Of a stretch of 64,000 bases of DNA, positions 42,000 to 50,148 are shown one piece after another. Position 1 is the first letter of the stretch, and each line of letters starts with the position of its first letter. The position numbers were made by a program, and so were the translations under genes. The DNA is taken from assembly GCF_030499535.1 (NCBI RefSeq), contig NZ_JASTLB010000001.1, positions 4,154,001-4,218,000 on the forward strand, given 5' to 3'. The notes under the pieces are model-generated. The model was not told the origin of the DNA, searched no databases, and saw only the letters and a list, made by a program, of their open reading frames with translations. Source of the DNA: Streptomyces sp. TG1A-8. GTDB lineage: Bacteria > Actinomycetota > Actinomycetes > Streptomycetales > Streptomycetaceae.

Positions 42000-43229
42000 A
42001 TGCCCCACTACAGCGACACTGGGGGGAGCGTAGAGAGCAACGGGCAGCGCCTTGCCCGACTCCGTGCGCGCCGTCGGTGGACCCAGCAACGCCTGGCCAC
42101 GGAGGCCGGGTACTCACTCGCCGCCGTCAAGGCGATAGAGCAGGGCCGGCGCAGCCTGGACCGGCCGCAGGTCGTCCTCGCCTTCGCCAAGGCCCTGGAC
42201 TGCCACCCCAACGAGATCACCGGAGGCCCGTACGTGCCGGTCGCCTCCGACACCGACGGGCAGGACGCGGTCGCGTCCGTCGCCGCGGTCCGCCGGGCCC
42301 TGCTGCGGCACGGCCGGCCGACACGGCCTGCGGAATACGAGGTCGCGGCCGTCGACCTGGTCGAGCTACGCCGGCGGGTTGCCGAGGCGAACGGCTTCCG
42401 GCAGGCCGCCGCGCTGGCGCGGTCCGGCGCGGTACTGCCGGCGCTGCTCTGCGACCTCCAGGTGGCGTGCGAGGTGAGCGAAGGCGACGCACGCCGGGAG
42501 GCGTTCGGGCTGCTCACGTCCGGCTACGAGTGCGCGATGCAGTACCTCTACAAGCTCGGGCACACGTCGGACGCGACCCTCGCGACCGAACGTGTGGTGT
42601 GGTCGGCGCGGGAGACCGAGGACCCGCTGCGGATGCTGGCCGCGCAGTGGTACGACGCCGGCGAGTTCCTCGCGATCGGCGAGCACGACGAGGCCGGCGA
42701 CATCATCGATGATGCCCTCACTGGCCTCGGCGCCGTCCGGGAGTCCCGCCCGGAGGCCGTCTCGCTGCGCGGCGCGTTCCACCTCAAGGCGGCACTCAAC
42801 TCGGCCCGCTCAGCCGATCCGCAGGCAGCGGAACGGCACTGGGCGAAGGCGAAGGAGGCCGCGGACGAACTCGGCGAGGACCGCAACGACTTCCAGCTCC
42901 AGTTCGGGCCAACGAACGCCGCGATCTGGGGTGTCTCCCTACCCGTCGAACTGGGCAAGGGACGCGTCGCCGTCGACCGGGCCGACCGGGTGCGCCTGCC
43001 GGCGCGGTTCTCCCCGGAACGGCGCTCCCACCACTACATCGACGTGGGCCGGGCGTACTTCTACAACGGGCAGAGGGAGGCGGCGCTGGGGGCGTTCCTC
43101 AAGGCCGAACGCATTGCCCCGCAGGCGACCCGGACGCACGCCGGTGTGCGGGAGACGGTGGGAACGATGATCCGCACGCAGAAGGCAAGCAGCCTGGTCG
43201 AGCTGGGTATCCGGCTCGGCGTCGTGTGA
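42000..43229 (+). CDS. XRE-family regulator with TPR-like C-terminus
   Basis: 409 residues. The N-terminal helix-turn-helix is GQRLARLRARRRWTQQRLAT, then GYSLAAVKAIEQGRRSLDRP (about 13-55). The remainder is an all-helical array ending LVELGIRLGVV and contains tetratricopeptide-like units, for example HYIDVGRAYFYNGQREAALGAF. This architecture resembles peptide-sensing and Streptomyces XRE/TPR regulators. I chose ATG 42000 over GTG 41976 because GGAG is five bases before it and the GTG lies inside the palindrome. It is the first gene of the accessory cluster and probably controls it. Confidence 0.88.
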   Translation: MPHYSDTGGSVESNGQRLARLRARRRWTQQRLATEAGYSLAAVKAIEQGRRSLDRPQVVLAFAKALDCHPNEITGGPYVPVASDTDGQDAVASVAAVRRALLRHGRPTRPAEYEVAAVDLVELRRRVAEANGFRQAAALARSGAVLPALLCDLQVACEVSEGDARREAFGLLTSGYECAMQYLYKLGHTSDATLATERVVWSARETEDPLRMLAAQWYDAGEFLAIGEHDEAGDIIDDALTGLGAVRESRPEAVSLRGAFHLKAALNSARSADPQAAERHWAKAKEAADELGEDRNDFQLQFGPTNAAIWGVSLPVELGKGRVAVDRADRVRLPARFSPERRSHHYIDVGRAYFYNGQREAALGAFLKAERIAPQATRTHAGVRETVGTMIRTQKASSLVELGIRLGVV

Positions 43230-43327
43230 GCGTGCAGAAGGGATACATTCTGTAGCCCTCGTGTCACCCCCTGGTCGCTAACGTCGGTTGTGTAGTCACC
43301 GACATGATCTCGACCGGGGGGTTTCCC

Positions 43328-43726
43328 ATGACCGCGCCGCCGGTGCTGGCGTTCGTGTACGACCGTTGCGCGACGACGAACCGGGCAATGCTCGAGTTAC
43401 GTCTCGCCGCCTGCACCGAGCACCTCGTCGAACACGGGTGGGACTCCGCCGGCCAGTTCGTCGACCGCGGCGACGACGCCCTGACGAACGACACCCGGCC
43501 GCAGTTCGACGAGATGCTGCGCACGATCACCCAGGCGGCCGGCCGCGAGCGGGTATGCCTGATGTTCGACTGGGGGCGGCTGTCCCACGACGTCGGCCAC
43601 CGACAGGATTTCACCCACGCCGCCCTGGGGGCCGGCGCCTGGCTGGCGACGGTCAACGGCGAGTCGGTCCGTATGGGCGCGGTCCCCGACGGCCGGCTCA
43701 CCGGTGCCCCGCAGGTGATCGCATGA
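43328..43726 (+). CDS. serine-recombinase-like domain protein lacking the catalytic serine
   Basis: 132 residues. Its layout is that of the resolvase N-terminal domain. VYDRCATTNRAMLELRLAAC aligns with the YxRxSTxxQ start motif, GWDSAGQFVDRGDDALTNDT with the wxDxGxSg segment, RPQFDEMLRTI with RPxlxxml, and VCLMFDWGRLSHD with the DRLsRd loop. The nucleophile Ser is Ala (DRCAT), and there is no DNA-binding C-terminus. It therefore cannot recombine DNA by the normal mechanism. ATG 43328 follows GGGGGG. Its stop overlaps the next ATG (ATGA). Confidence 0.7.
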   Translation: MTAPPVLAFVYDRCATTNRAMLELRLAACTEHLVEHGWDSAGQFVDRGDDALTNDTRPQFDEMLRTITQAAGRERVCLMFDWGRLSHDVGHRQDFTHAALGAGAWLATVNGESVRMGAVPDGRLTGAPQVIA

Positions 43727-43905
43727 GGATGCGACCCCAGGACCCGCTTAGCGTGGCCGCTGGCGCACTGTTCGCTGCCGCCCACTTCGCCGGCTTCACC
43801 CTCCTGGGCGTCATCATCGACGACGACCTCGCCAAGCACCGCACGGCCGCCGCGCCTGACACGCCGCTGACCGAGCCGGATCCGCCGTCGGCGGACGCCG
43901 CATAG
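43723..43905 (+). CDS. 60-residue membrane protein
   Basis: MRMRPQDPLSVAAGALFAAA continues into one hydrophobic span (about 11-33) ending LLGVIIDDD, with an acidic Pro-rich tail. The basic start predicts N-in topology with the tail outside. ATGA overlap with the recombinase-like gene implies co-translation. No family recognised. Confidence 0.6.
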   Translation: MRMRPQDPLSVAAGALFAAAHFAGFTLLGVIIDDDLAKHRTAAAPDTPLTEPDPPSADAA

Positions 43906-43990
43906 ACCGGCGCCGGCCGCGCGTACCCCCTCGTCACATGCGCGGCCGGCGCCTCCCTCCCCTTCCGCCTCACCACCGCGAAGAGAGACC

Positions 43991-44626
43991 ATGCCCGCGC
44001 CCAAACCGCTCAGGTACAAGGGTCGTCCCGTCCCGTACATCTCTGTGTGGAGCAGCGAGCGCATCGAACTGCCTAAGCTCACGGTCGTATCCGGCGCGCT
44101 GGCCCTGAGGGGAGAGCGGCGGGCGGCGGGCGTGCTGTGGAAGCCGTGGCGGGCACGGCTCGGTGTGGGCGAGCCCGCGCTCGGTGACGTCCACGGGCCG
44201 CGGCAGCGGGAGTGCATGCTGCGCAAGTTGTGCCAGGTGTGCGGGTGCCAGGTCGTCCGGGATGAGCTTGGCTGGCCGTGGTTGCTGGAGGATGACCGCG
44301 GCCAGGACGGATGGCCTGAGCGGGAGGTGACGACGCACCCGCCGACGTGCGAGACCTGCCAGCCCGTGGCACAGGTCCAGTGCGACCCGAACCGTGGCCG
44401 TTTCGCCTCTGTGCGCGTCGGCCGAGTGGTCACCGACGGTGTGTACGGCCAGATGTACCGGCCGGGCGCACGGCCGATGCCGGTCGGGAGGGAACGGGTC
44501 GTGTTCGCTGGCGACCCCGGGCTGCGGTGGATGCTCGGCGGTCAGATCGCGGCCACGCTCCTGGATGTGACGGTCGTCGACATGCGCACACAGGCCCCGG
44601 TGTCCCAAGAGACGGTACGGGGATGA
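43991..44626 (+). CDS. Cys-motif protein A, function unknown
   Basis: 211 residues. It begins MPAPKPLRYKGRPVPYISVW and contains two Cys clusters, CQVCGCQVV (about residues 80-88) and CETCQPV (about 118), that could form one zinc site. A C-terminal segment (FAGDPGLRWMLGGQIAATLLDVTVVD) is the best-conserved part by composition. The neighbour at 44729 repeats the theme (RCQVCTEPA, then VCALH), so they are probably distant paralogues. I know the family only as Streptomyces-island hypotheticals. The XRE gene and these two recur together in my recollection. Confidence 0.7.
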   Translation: MPAPKPLRYKGRPVPYISVWSSERIELPKLTVVSGALALRGERRAAGVLWKPWRARLGVGEPALGDVHGPRQRECMLRKLCQVCGCQVVRDELGWPWLLEDDRGQDGWPEREVTTHPPTCETCQPVAQVQCDPNRGRFASVRVGRVVTDGVYGQMYRPGARPMPVGRERVVFAGDPGLRWMLGGQIAATLLDVTVVDMRTQAPVSQETVRG

Positions 44627-44728
44627 CTGTCCCGCCGCGGCCATGCCGACCAGCGCCGAGCTGGTGCAGCGCCTGGACGGGACCGCCAACCCGGCCAGGT
44701 AGCCGACCGCCGACTCACACATGATCCG

Positions 44729-45415
44729 ATGAGAAAGAAGACCCGACCCGTGCGCTCGCTTATCGACAGCCGCATAGTCCCCTACACCGTGCTGAGGGAG
44801 CCGGAACGGACTCCTTCCTGTGAGCTGATCATCCTGCACCACAGGTCGGGACCGAGGCTCTACTACCTCGACGAGCACCCCCTGGACCGGCCCGCCGCGG
44901 GCGTGCTCTGGGAGCGAGTGGAGTTCAATCCGGTGGATGCGAGCGGCATGCCCACGGGTAATCCCGATGGAGCACACGTGCACGCCTACCGGCAAGTGAT
45001 GACAATGCAGGCCCTGCGCTGCCAGGTGTGTACAGAACCCGCCCGTACCCCCCTGGGATACGTCTACCTGGCAGGACCGAACAGCCACAGTCCTACCGGC
45101 TCGGCGGTTCTGGTGGATCAGCCGCCTGTGTGCGCGCTGCACGTCCGCGTCGCCGCCGAGTTCTGGCCCCACCTCGCCGATAGCCCGAAGGCCTTCCTCG
45201 CGCAGAGCGCCCCCATCTACGGCGTTCACGGCACGGTCTACGGCCTCAGCGAGGACACACAGAAGGTGTGTGTCGTAGCGAAGCCGGACCACGCCCTGCC
45301 GCTCAGCCACAGGAGCATACCGACCACGCTCGCCGCGCGGCTGGTCCGCCGTCTGATCTCCTTCCGGCTCCTCAGCCTGGACGAGCTGGAGCACGCGCTG
45401 AAGACGGCCGCGTAG
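44729..45415 (+). CDS. Cys-motif protein B, function unknown
   Basis: 228 residues. After a beta-rich first half (CELIILHHRSGPRLYYLDEH) comes HAYRQVMTMQALRCQVCTEP and later QPPVCALHVRVAAEFWPHL, a CxxC plus CxxH pair that suits zinc. The C-terminus (TTLAARLVRRLISFRLLSLDELEHAL) is helical. Order of motifs matches protein A, so the two may form a heterodimer. ATG 44729; the ribosome-binding site is not obvious. No enzymatic motif is seen. Confidence 0.7.
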   Translation: MRKKTRPVRSLIDSRIVPYTVLREPERTPSCELIILHHRSGPRLYYLDEHPLDRPAAGVLWERVEFNPVDASGMPTGNPDGAHVHAYRQVMTMQALRCQVCTEPARTPLGYVYLAGPNSHSPTGSAVLVDQPPVCALHVRVAAEFWPHLADSPKAFLAQSAPIYGVHGTVYGLSEDTQKVCVVAKPDHALPLSHRSIPTTLAARLVRRLISFRLLSLDELEHALKTAA

Positions 45416-45485
45416 ACCCTGCCCGGCGACGTCAGCGCCGTTGGACAGACCCGTGAAGAAGAACAGCCCACAGGAGAGAACCGAA

Positions 45486-45839
45486 ATGCCCCTCGCCTCC
45501 CCCACGCTCGTCGAGCAGCAGGCCGACTTACTCAGCGACCTCAATGAGGTGTTGCAGCGGCATGCCGTCGGAGGAGCTTTCCGGCTCATGTACGCCCCGC
45601 AGGAGTTGGACCTGGCCCTGGACCAGGTGCTCGTGCAGAAAGTGGACAGCGACCGGGGTGTGGTGGAACTGCATCCTCGGAAGCTGCACGAGATCGGCCC
45701 CAGTGACCTGCTGCACGAGACCCAGGTCATCGACCCCGCAGACGTCACCTTCGGCGCCCACGCGCGAAGCCTGCACGGCGCCGAGTGCTATGCCAGCACT
45801 CGGCCTGACGGCACCACCGGCCACCTGCTCCTTCCGTGA
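45486..45839 (+). CDS. 117-residue unknown protein with a TTA codon
   Basis: Helical N-terminus (LVEQQADLLSDLNEVLQRHA) and a mixed second half (LHPRKLHEIGPSDLLHE, then HLLLP). ATG 45486 has GGAGAG eight bases before it. Leu-15 is encoded by TTA at 45528-45530, the rare codon read by bldA tRNA in Streptomyces, so translation may be restricted to late growth. The next gene begins at its stop, so the two are coupled. No family recognised. Confidence 0.7.
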   Translation: MPLASPTLVEQQADLLSDLNEVLQRHAVGGAFRLMYAPQELDLALDQVLVQKVDSDRGVVELHPRKLHEIGPSDLLHETQVIDPADVTFGAHARSLHGAECYASTRPDGTTGHLLLP

Positions 45840-45850
45840 AGGGGCCCGCG

Positions 45851-46519
45851 ATGATGCAGGCACAGGAGTCGCCGCACGCGGTAGCCAGTGCGTTCCTCGC
45901 GCATCTTGGGCCCGTCGTCTTGCCCGGGGTGAGGCTGGCGTCCGAGCGCCTGGCGTATGCGGAAGGGGTGTTCGATGCGGCCTGGATCGGGGGCGTTCCC
46001 CTGCCGATGGCGGACGAAAAGCCGGCGGGCCAGACGGTCGCGCTGGTCGACGGCCTCGACTTCCAGCGCACGACCAGCGTTGACGACGTCGAGCGCGCCT
46101 ATCAGGACCGCCCGAGGACCCAGGTGTACGAGAGCCTGGACGTCCGCAGTGACACCTGGATCAGCCTGGTGTCACTGCACCTCACCGGAATGCTGCGGCG
46201 CCGCGTGATCTGCACGGCATACGCGTCACGCGCCGGGGATCGCACTCTTGATGCGCACGACGACCAGTGGCTCGGGGTGATCGTGCAGATGCAGGGTGCG
46301 AAACGGTGGCTCATCCGGCCGGCCCGCGACAGCAGACCCACGGAGGTGTTCACCCGGGTGGGAGACGTGCTGATCCTCCCTCAGGGGATGACTCACGAAG
46401 TGCAGACTCCGGATGTCCCCGGGCACTCGGTGCACCTCCTCTTCGCAGTGACGGACCAGCCCGTTCCACCGCCCCCGCAAGCGCCACCGCCCGGCACCGC
46501 ATGGACCCCTGCCCGGTGA
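45851..46519 (+). CDS. JmjC/cupin-type oxygenase-like protein
   Basis: 222 residues. The double-stranded beta-helix features are an HxD metal pair in DAHDDQWLGV, then VQMQGAKRWLIRP, and a distal His after GDVLILPQGMTHEV. These give the H-D-H facial triad of cupin_4/JmjC Fe(II)/2-oxoglutarate dioxygenases. The order VxxxGxKxW is characteristic of the ribosomal-oxygenase branch. I chose ATG 45851, with AAGGGG six bases ahead, over GTG 45836, which overlaps the previous stop. The substrate could be the small protein encoded just upstream; that is inference. Confidence 0.75.
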   Translation: MMQAQESPHAVASAFLAHLGPVVLPGVRLASERLAYAEGVFDAAWIGGVPLPMADEKPAGQTVALVDGLDFQRTTSVDDVERAYQDRPRTQVYESLDVRSDTWISLVSLHLTGMLRRRVICTAYASRAGDRTLDAHDDQWLGVIVQMQGAKRWLIRPARDSRPTEVFTRVGDVLILPQGMTHEVQTPDVPGHSVHLLFAVTDQPVPPPPQAPPPGTAWTPAR

Positions 46520-46553
46520 TCGCACGACTCCGACTCTGCGGTCACCGGGCAGG
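46508..46553. terminator. stem-loop over the cupin gene stop
   Basis: CCTGCCCGGTGA (46508-46519, including the TGA stop) pairs with TCACCGGGCAGG (46542-46553), twelve perfect pairs around a 22-base loop. Confidence 0.65.
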
Positions 46554-46650
46554 CCGAGCCTCCTGTACCTGGCTCGCAACCCGACTTGAAACCACCTCCT
46601 GGGCCGCGCGCCCCGCAAGCACGCGCAAGACCCTGCTACTGGAGCATCCG

Positions 46651-46935
46651 TTGACCAATCACCAACTTCTCGTCACCGTCCTCGTCTTGCTCATTTGGGG
46701 CGCCTGCGGCATGGCCGCCATGCAGGTCCTGAGCAAGGGCGAGGGCTTCGCCGGCCTGAAGGCCCGCATGTGCGACGAGCACCCGGTCATCCGCGCCGTC
46801 CAGCAGGGCTCCCCCGGGGCCTTCGCCGTCATCTTCCTGATGAACTACGGGCTCGGCGTACTCACCTGGCCCGCGATCCTGATCAGCGAGTACAGGGACC
46901 ACAGGAAGAAGAAGACGGAGACCGACGCCCGCTGA
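46651..46935 (+). CDS. 94-residue membrane protein, TTG start
   Basis: TTG 46651 (read MTNHQLLVTVLVLLIWGACG) is the likely start, with TGGAG just before. There are two membrane spans, about 6-24 and 55-80 (PGAFAVIFLMNYGLGVLTWP), with a basic C-terminus (REYRDHRKKKTE type) that stays in the cytoplasm. The frame extends further upstream, but those codons are not coding-like. No family recognised; it lies between the cupin gene and two hairpins. Confidence 0.6.
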   Translation: MTNHQLLVTVLVLLIWGACGMAAMQVLSKGEGFAGLKARMCDEHPVIRAVQQGSPGAFAVIFLMNYGLGVLTWPAILISEYRDHRKKKTETDAR

Positions 46936-47238
46936 TCCCGCGGCGTTCTTCCCCCCGGACTCCTGCCCGATGGCCCGGGTGACGTCCGGCCGCGGCCATC
47001 GGGCAGGTCAGACCCCCGGCGCGGGGGTTGTACCGAATCTTGCTCCCCCACGGCGACGTCATCACCCCGCGCCGGGCCCCCGACGCCCCGAAAGGCGGTA
47101 CGCCGATGACTGCCCCAGAGCGCCAGCCAACGCCGCCTAAGGGTGGCCCATGGACCCCTGCCTGGGGCCGGAATGACACCGGTCCGGCCCCAGGCAGGCA
47201 CCAAGGCACCATCCCCCATCGAGGAGAGGAAGCCGTAC
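46936..47238 (+). other. 303-base gap holding two perfect hairpins
   Basis: Hairpin 1: CCTGCCCGATGGCC (46962-46975) with its exact complement at 46994-47007. Hairpin 2: CCTGCCTGGGGCCGG (47157-47171) with its complement at 47184-47198. The first looks like a terminator for the membrane protein; the second is 40 bases before the next ATG and could be an attenuator. No supportable gene lies between; a frame from ATG 47106 overlaps the next gene by 440 bases and was not accepted. Confidence 0.7.
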
Positions 47239-47817
47239 ATGTCTCAGATCGAATTGCCCGCTGCGGACGTCGTCGCCGACGCCGCGAAGCAGATCCTGGA
47301 CAACATCAAGGGCGACCCGGAGTTCCCGGCGTTCCGGGCCGCATCGCTGGAGTACAGCGAGGACTGGCAGTGCTTCACCGGGTTCCCCGTCGTCGAGCGG
47401 TGGCACCTGGAGACCGACGCAGCACCGCTGTTCGAGGAGGGCCTGCGCGCCCTGGCGCTGAAGGCCGCGGTGTACGAGGCGACCGGCGACGACCAGGACG
47501 CGGAGATCGCCATCGCGGTACCAGTCGACGAGATGACACACGCGATGCTGGCACAGGCGCAGCTCGTGATGCGGATCGCGGCGCGCACCGGGGCGGTCAT
47601 CATCCACCAGACCGACCAGGAGCACACCGACTACCGGGCCGACGGGTACACCAATGCCTGCTACCGCGCGGCGTGGGGTGAGCCGCCGGCCCGGTACTGG
47701 CTGGACCACGAGGAGGTGAAGCGGCGCCGCGGCATGCTCGCTGACCTGTACGCAAGCATCGGTATGGATCGCTCCGGTCGGGAGCACAGCATCGACTTCG
47801 CCGCGGCCGCGGTCTAG
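47239..47817 (+). CDS. 192-residue soluble protein, function unknown
   Basis: Begins MSQIELPAADVVADAAKQIL; the ATG at 47239 has GAGGAGAGGA eight bases ahead. An alpha/beta composition with several acidic helices (AMLAQAQLVMRIAARTGAVI, DHEEVKRRRGMLADLYASIG). No catalytic or metal motif is visible. Its stop overlaps that of the convergent gene at 47814. Nothing identifies its partner. Confidence 0.7.
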   Translation: MSQIELPAADVVADAAKQILDNIKGDPEFPAFRAASLEYSEDWQCFTGFPVVERWHLETDAAPLFEEGLRALALKAAVYEATGDDQDAEIAIAVPVDEMTHAMLAQAQLVMRIAARTGAVIIHQTDQEHTDYRADGYTNACYRAAWGEPPARYWLDHEEVKRRRGMLADLYASIGMDRSGREHSIDFAAAAV

Positions 47818-48221
47818 CCGAGCGCGGCGCGCAGTACCGTCGTGATGTCCGTGGCAGGGTCCGAGGCGAGCAGGATGTCCGTCGCCTGCCGGATCACGTC
47901 GTCCACGGCCTCCGGCGGTGCCGCGTCCAGCGCCGCGCGTACCCACGCGGGGACCTCGCCAGCCTCTACGGGTGGTGGGGTCTCCCACGGCAGCGAGAGG
48001 CTGTCGGTGGCGTACGGTGCGGCCGGGAGGCCGACCCGGTCGGGGTGCACGCACACGGGTACGCCGGCCGCGGTGAATCGGTGGCCGGTCTCCGGGTCGA
48101 ACGGGCAGTCCCGGGAGGGACGTGCGGCGACGTCGAACCGGCCGCCGGGGAGCTGCAGGGACGGGCACACGCCGCACACCGGCCGGCCATCCCGCGCGAA
48201 CGGCTCGTCCTGCTCTGCCAT
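47814..48221 (-). CDS. 135-residue protein with Cys/His clusters, unknown
   Basis: The only reverse-strand gene of the accessory cluster. DGRPVCGVCPSLQLPGG and FTAAGVPVCVHPDRV contain CxxC and CxH pairs that may bind zinc. The C-terminal part is helical (WVRAALDAAPPEAVDDVIRQ). ATG 48221. It overlaps the convergent neighbour by four bases. It resembles short mobile-element hypotheticals, without a known role. Confidence 0.6.
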   Translation of the reverse strand: MAEQDEPFARDGRPVCGVCPSLQLPGGRFDVAARPSRDCPFDPETGHRFTAAGVPVCVHPDRVGLPAAPYATDSLSLPWETPPPVEAGEVPAWVRAALDAAPPEAVDDVIRQATDILLASDPATDITTVLRAALG

Positions 48222-48438
48222 CCCTGCACCGCCTCCCGCTTCGTGGTGCGCAGCACGGTAGCCGAGGCAAGCCCTGCCGCGTGCCGTATGGCGAAGTCCG
48301 GTCAGTCATCCGCGCGGCTGCCGGGCAGTTCCGACCCCTGGCGCGGCGAAGTCACCGCCCCCGCGCCGGGCCCTCACGAGACAGAGAGCGACCAACCCGA
48401 TGATGTGACTCCCGAAAGCCCAGGCTCTGGCGCACCAG

Positions 48439-49168
48439 GTGGTGCGGCCGGAGTCCCGCTGGCACACGGCCGTGGCCAGCGCGCCCCGGCACCCGTTCGT
48501 CCCCAGTTGGTGGGAGCAGCGTGACGGGGGCGGCTGGGTGGCGCGCACGGGCCCCGACGACGAGGGCGCCTGGCTGGAAGCGGCCTACAGCGACCGCACG
48601 CTGGTCACCCGTATAGGCGACCGTCACGCCGACAGCGCGCGCGCCGGCGACGTCCTGGACGGCGGAGCCCCCACGTCGTCCTCGACGCTGCCCAGCCTCG
48701 TCGTACGCATGTACCGGCACGCGATGATCGCCGACGACAGTCGGCTGCTGGTCACCACAGGCACCGGGTACGGCACCGCGCCCGCCCGTGCCCGGCTCGG
48801 TGATTTACAGGTCACGAGCATCGACCGTCAGCCGCTACCCGCTGCTGTACCCGGAGGACGCGTGGGACGTCATGTCGGTGCCGGAGCTGAAGCTCCCCGG
48901 CATCGACTACCGGCGCACGCAGGACGGCGACGACCGCACGGTGTGGCTGCTGCACCCCGACGGCCCATGGGCCCGCGCCACGGCGAGGGGATTCCTCGAG
49001 TCGCCGGTCGTGCACGAGGGCGGCCCCCGACGGCTGTGGACGGAGCTGGAGCGTATCCGCCACCGTCTCAACCGGGAGGGAGCCCTGCCCGTGTACGGGG
49101 CCCGGGTCAGCATCGATCCGGACGGCGCCACCCCCTTGTCCCGCGGGTCCTGGGCGGTCACCCTGTAG
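48439..49168 (+). pseudogene. SAM-dependent methyltransferase with internal deletion
   Basis: The first part reads as a PCMT-like methyltransferase common in Streptomyces islands: SAPRHPFVPSWWEQRDGGG, GGAPTSSSTLPSLVVRMYRH and TTGTGYGTAPARARLGDLQV. After TSID (about 48828) the sequence jumps to the C-terminal part in another frame (YPLLYPEDAWDVMSVPELKL to SRGSWAVTL, stop 49166-49168). About 150-200 codons holding the rest of the SAM domain are gone. It also has a TTA codon at 48805-48807. The gene cannot be functional. Confidence 0.78.
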
Positions 49169-49189
49169 CCGACCGGCCCGGTCCGCCTG

Positions 49190-49645
49190 TGGGTGCGCGA
49201 GCCGCGCAGGGCCTTGCCGTCGACAGCGATCGCCCGCAGTCTGGGGTCGGCCGGGGTGACACGGGCGGCGAGGAAGGCGCCGATCGCCCGGTCCGGAGCG
49301 TCGGCGTCGAGCTGGACGAGCAGACGGCGCAGGGTGTGGGGGTGCGGGACGGACACGGTGCCGGAGAGCGGGTCGGTGGGGAAGCCGAGAACCCGGCAGG
49401 CCCGCGCGGGGGCGTCGCCGATCCATTCGTGATGCGGTGAGTGAGCGGGCACCGGCCAGGACACTCGCCGCGACCGCGGCGACCAGGGCGGACAACCGGT
49501 AGCGGCGGCCACGGACGCCTCGCGGGTCGGGCACCAGGTCCAGGAAGCCGGACAGTGCGACCGCGTCCGCCAGCGGGACCGGCGCGGCAGTCCGGTCCAG
49601 TTGGGCCAGCGCGGTGGGCACGGCAGAAGATGCGGGAGCAGGCAC
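49190..49645 (-). pseudogene. ISAs1-family transposase, N-terminal half, frameshifted
   Basis: On the minus strand: GFLDLVPDPRGVRGRRYRLS and VAAVAASVLAGARSLT, then in the next frame HHEWIGDAPARACRVLGFPT, PHPHTLRRLLVQLDADAPDR and AIAVDGKALRGSRT. This is the ordered first 155 residues of an ISAs1 transposase. The frameshift is near 49428-49433. Homology stops at about 49190, directly after the methyltransferase remnant. GTG 49645 is the start. Its terminal repeat lies at 49765-49788. Confidence 0.85.
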
Positions 49646-49764
49646 GGACTCGCCAGGTGTTCACGGGAATTCGACACTCACATGATCACTGAGACCGTGC
49701 CTGTACTGCGGCCGCCCCCTGCCCGAACCGGGATGTCCCTTCCAAGGACGGGTCAGCACGACAC

Positions 49765-49788
49765 TCCGGACGAAACATGATCATGCAA
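49765..49788 (-). mobile_element. left terminal repeat of the ISAs1-type element
   Basis: TCCGGACG, six bases, GATCATGCAA on the plus strand. It matches the repeat at 54278-54301 in 20 of 24 positions. Both face the same way because the transposase halves are in opposite orientation. The outer edge (49789) abuts a truncated desulfhydrase gene. Confidence 0.75.
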
Positions 49789-49990
49789 CAGCCCCTGCCT
49801 CCGGCGAGGCCCGTGAGGTCGTCGCGTTTGATCCACAGGTCCTCGGCGCGCAACCCGAGGGTCGTGGCGAGCCAGGGAGCCGGGGAGCCGGTTCCAAGGG
49901 GGTGGGCCGGGTGGCCAGTCGCAGAGGCGAAAAGGGCGGGTCGGCCCGGTCTGTGTCGCCCTGTGCCCGCTCGGTGCTACGCAAGTCCAT
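49789..49990 (-). pseudogene. D-cysteine desulfhydrase/ACC deaminase-like, N-terminal fragment
   Basis: ATG 49990 follows GGAG. The start PFSPLRLATRPTPLEPAPRL is the conserved N-terminus of PLP-dependent D-cysteine desulfhydrases. In the next frame EDLWIKRDDLTGLAGG continues it (the family reads LWIKRDDxTGLAGGGNK). The reading frame shifts by one base near 49915, and the gene stops dead at the IS terminal repeat, just before the PLP-Lys. Confidence 0.65.
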
Positions 49991-50148
49991 GAACGTCTCC
50001 TGTCCCTGAAGCGGTCTGGCAGGCACGCTGTTTCCTCACCGTGCGTCCGCGCAGTGACTTCGGCGGTTCGGCCGCGTCGCTCCGCGAGCGTGCGGGTTCG
50101 TCGGCTGTGGCGTTCTGCCCGGTCGGCGGCGGTCCGGCTCGGGCCTGC

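Noticed and set aside
47028..47681. A 217-codon frame overlapping the 192-residue gene
   Set aside because: It overlaps a well-supported gene by 440 bases and becomes Arg/Gly shadow after 50 codons.
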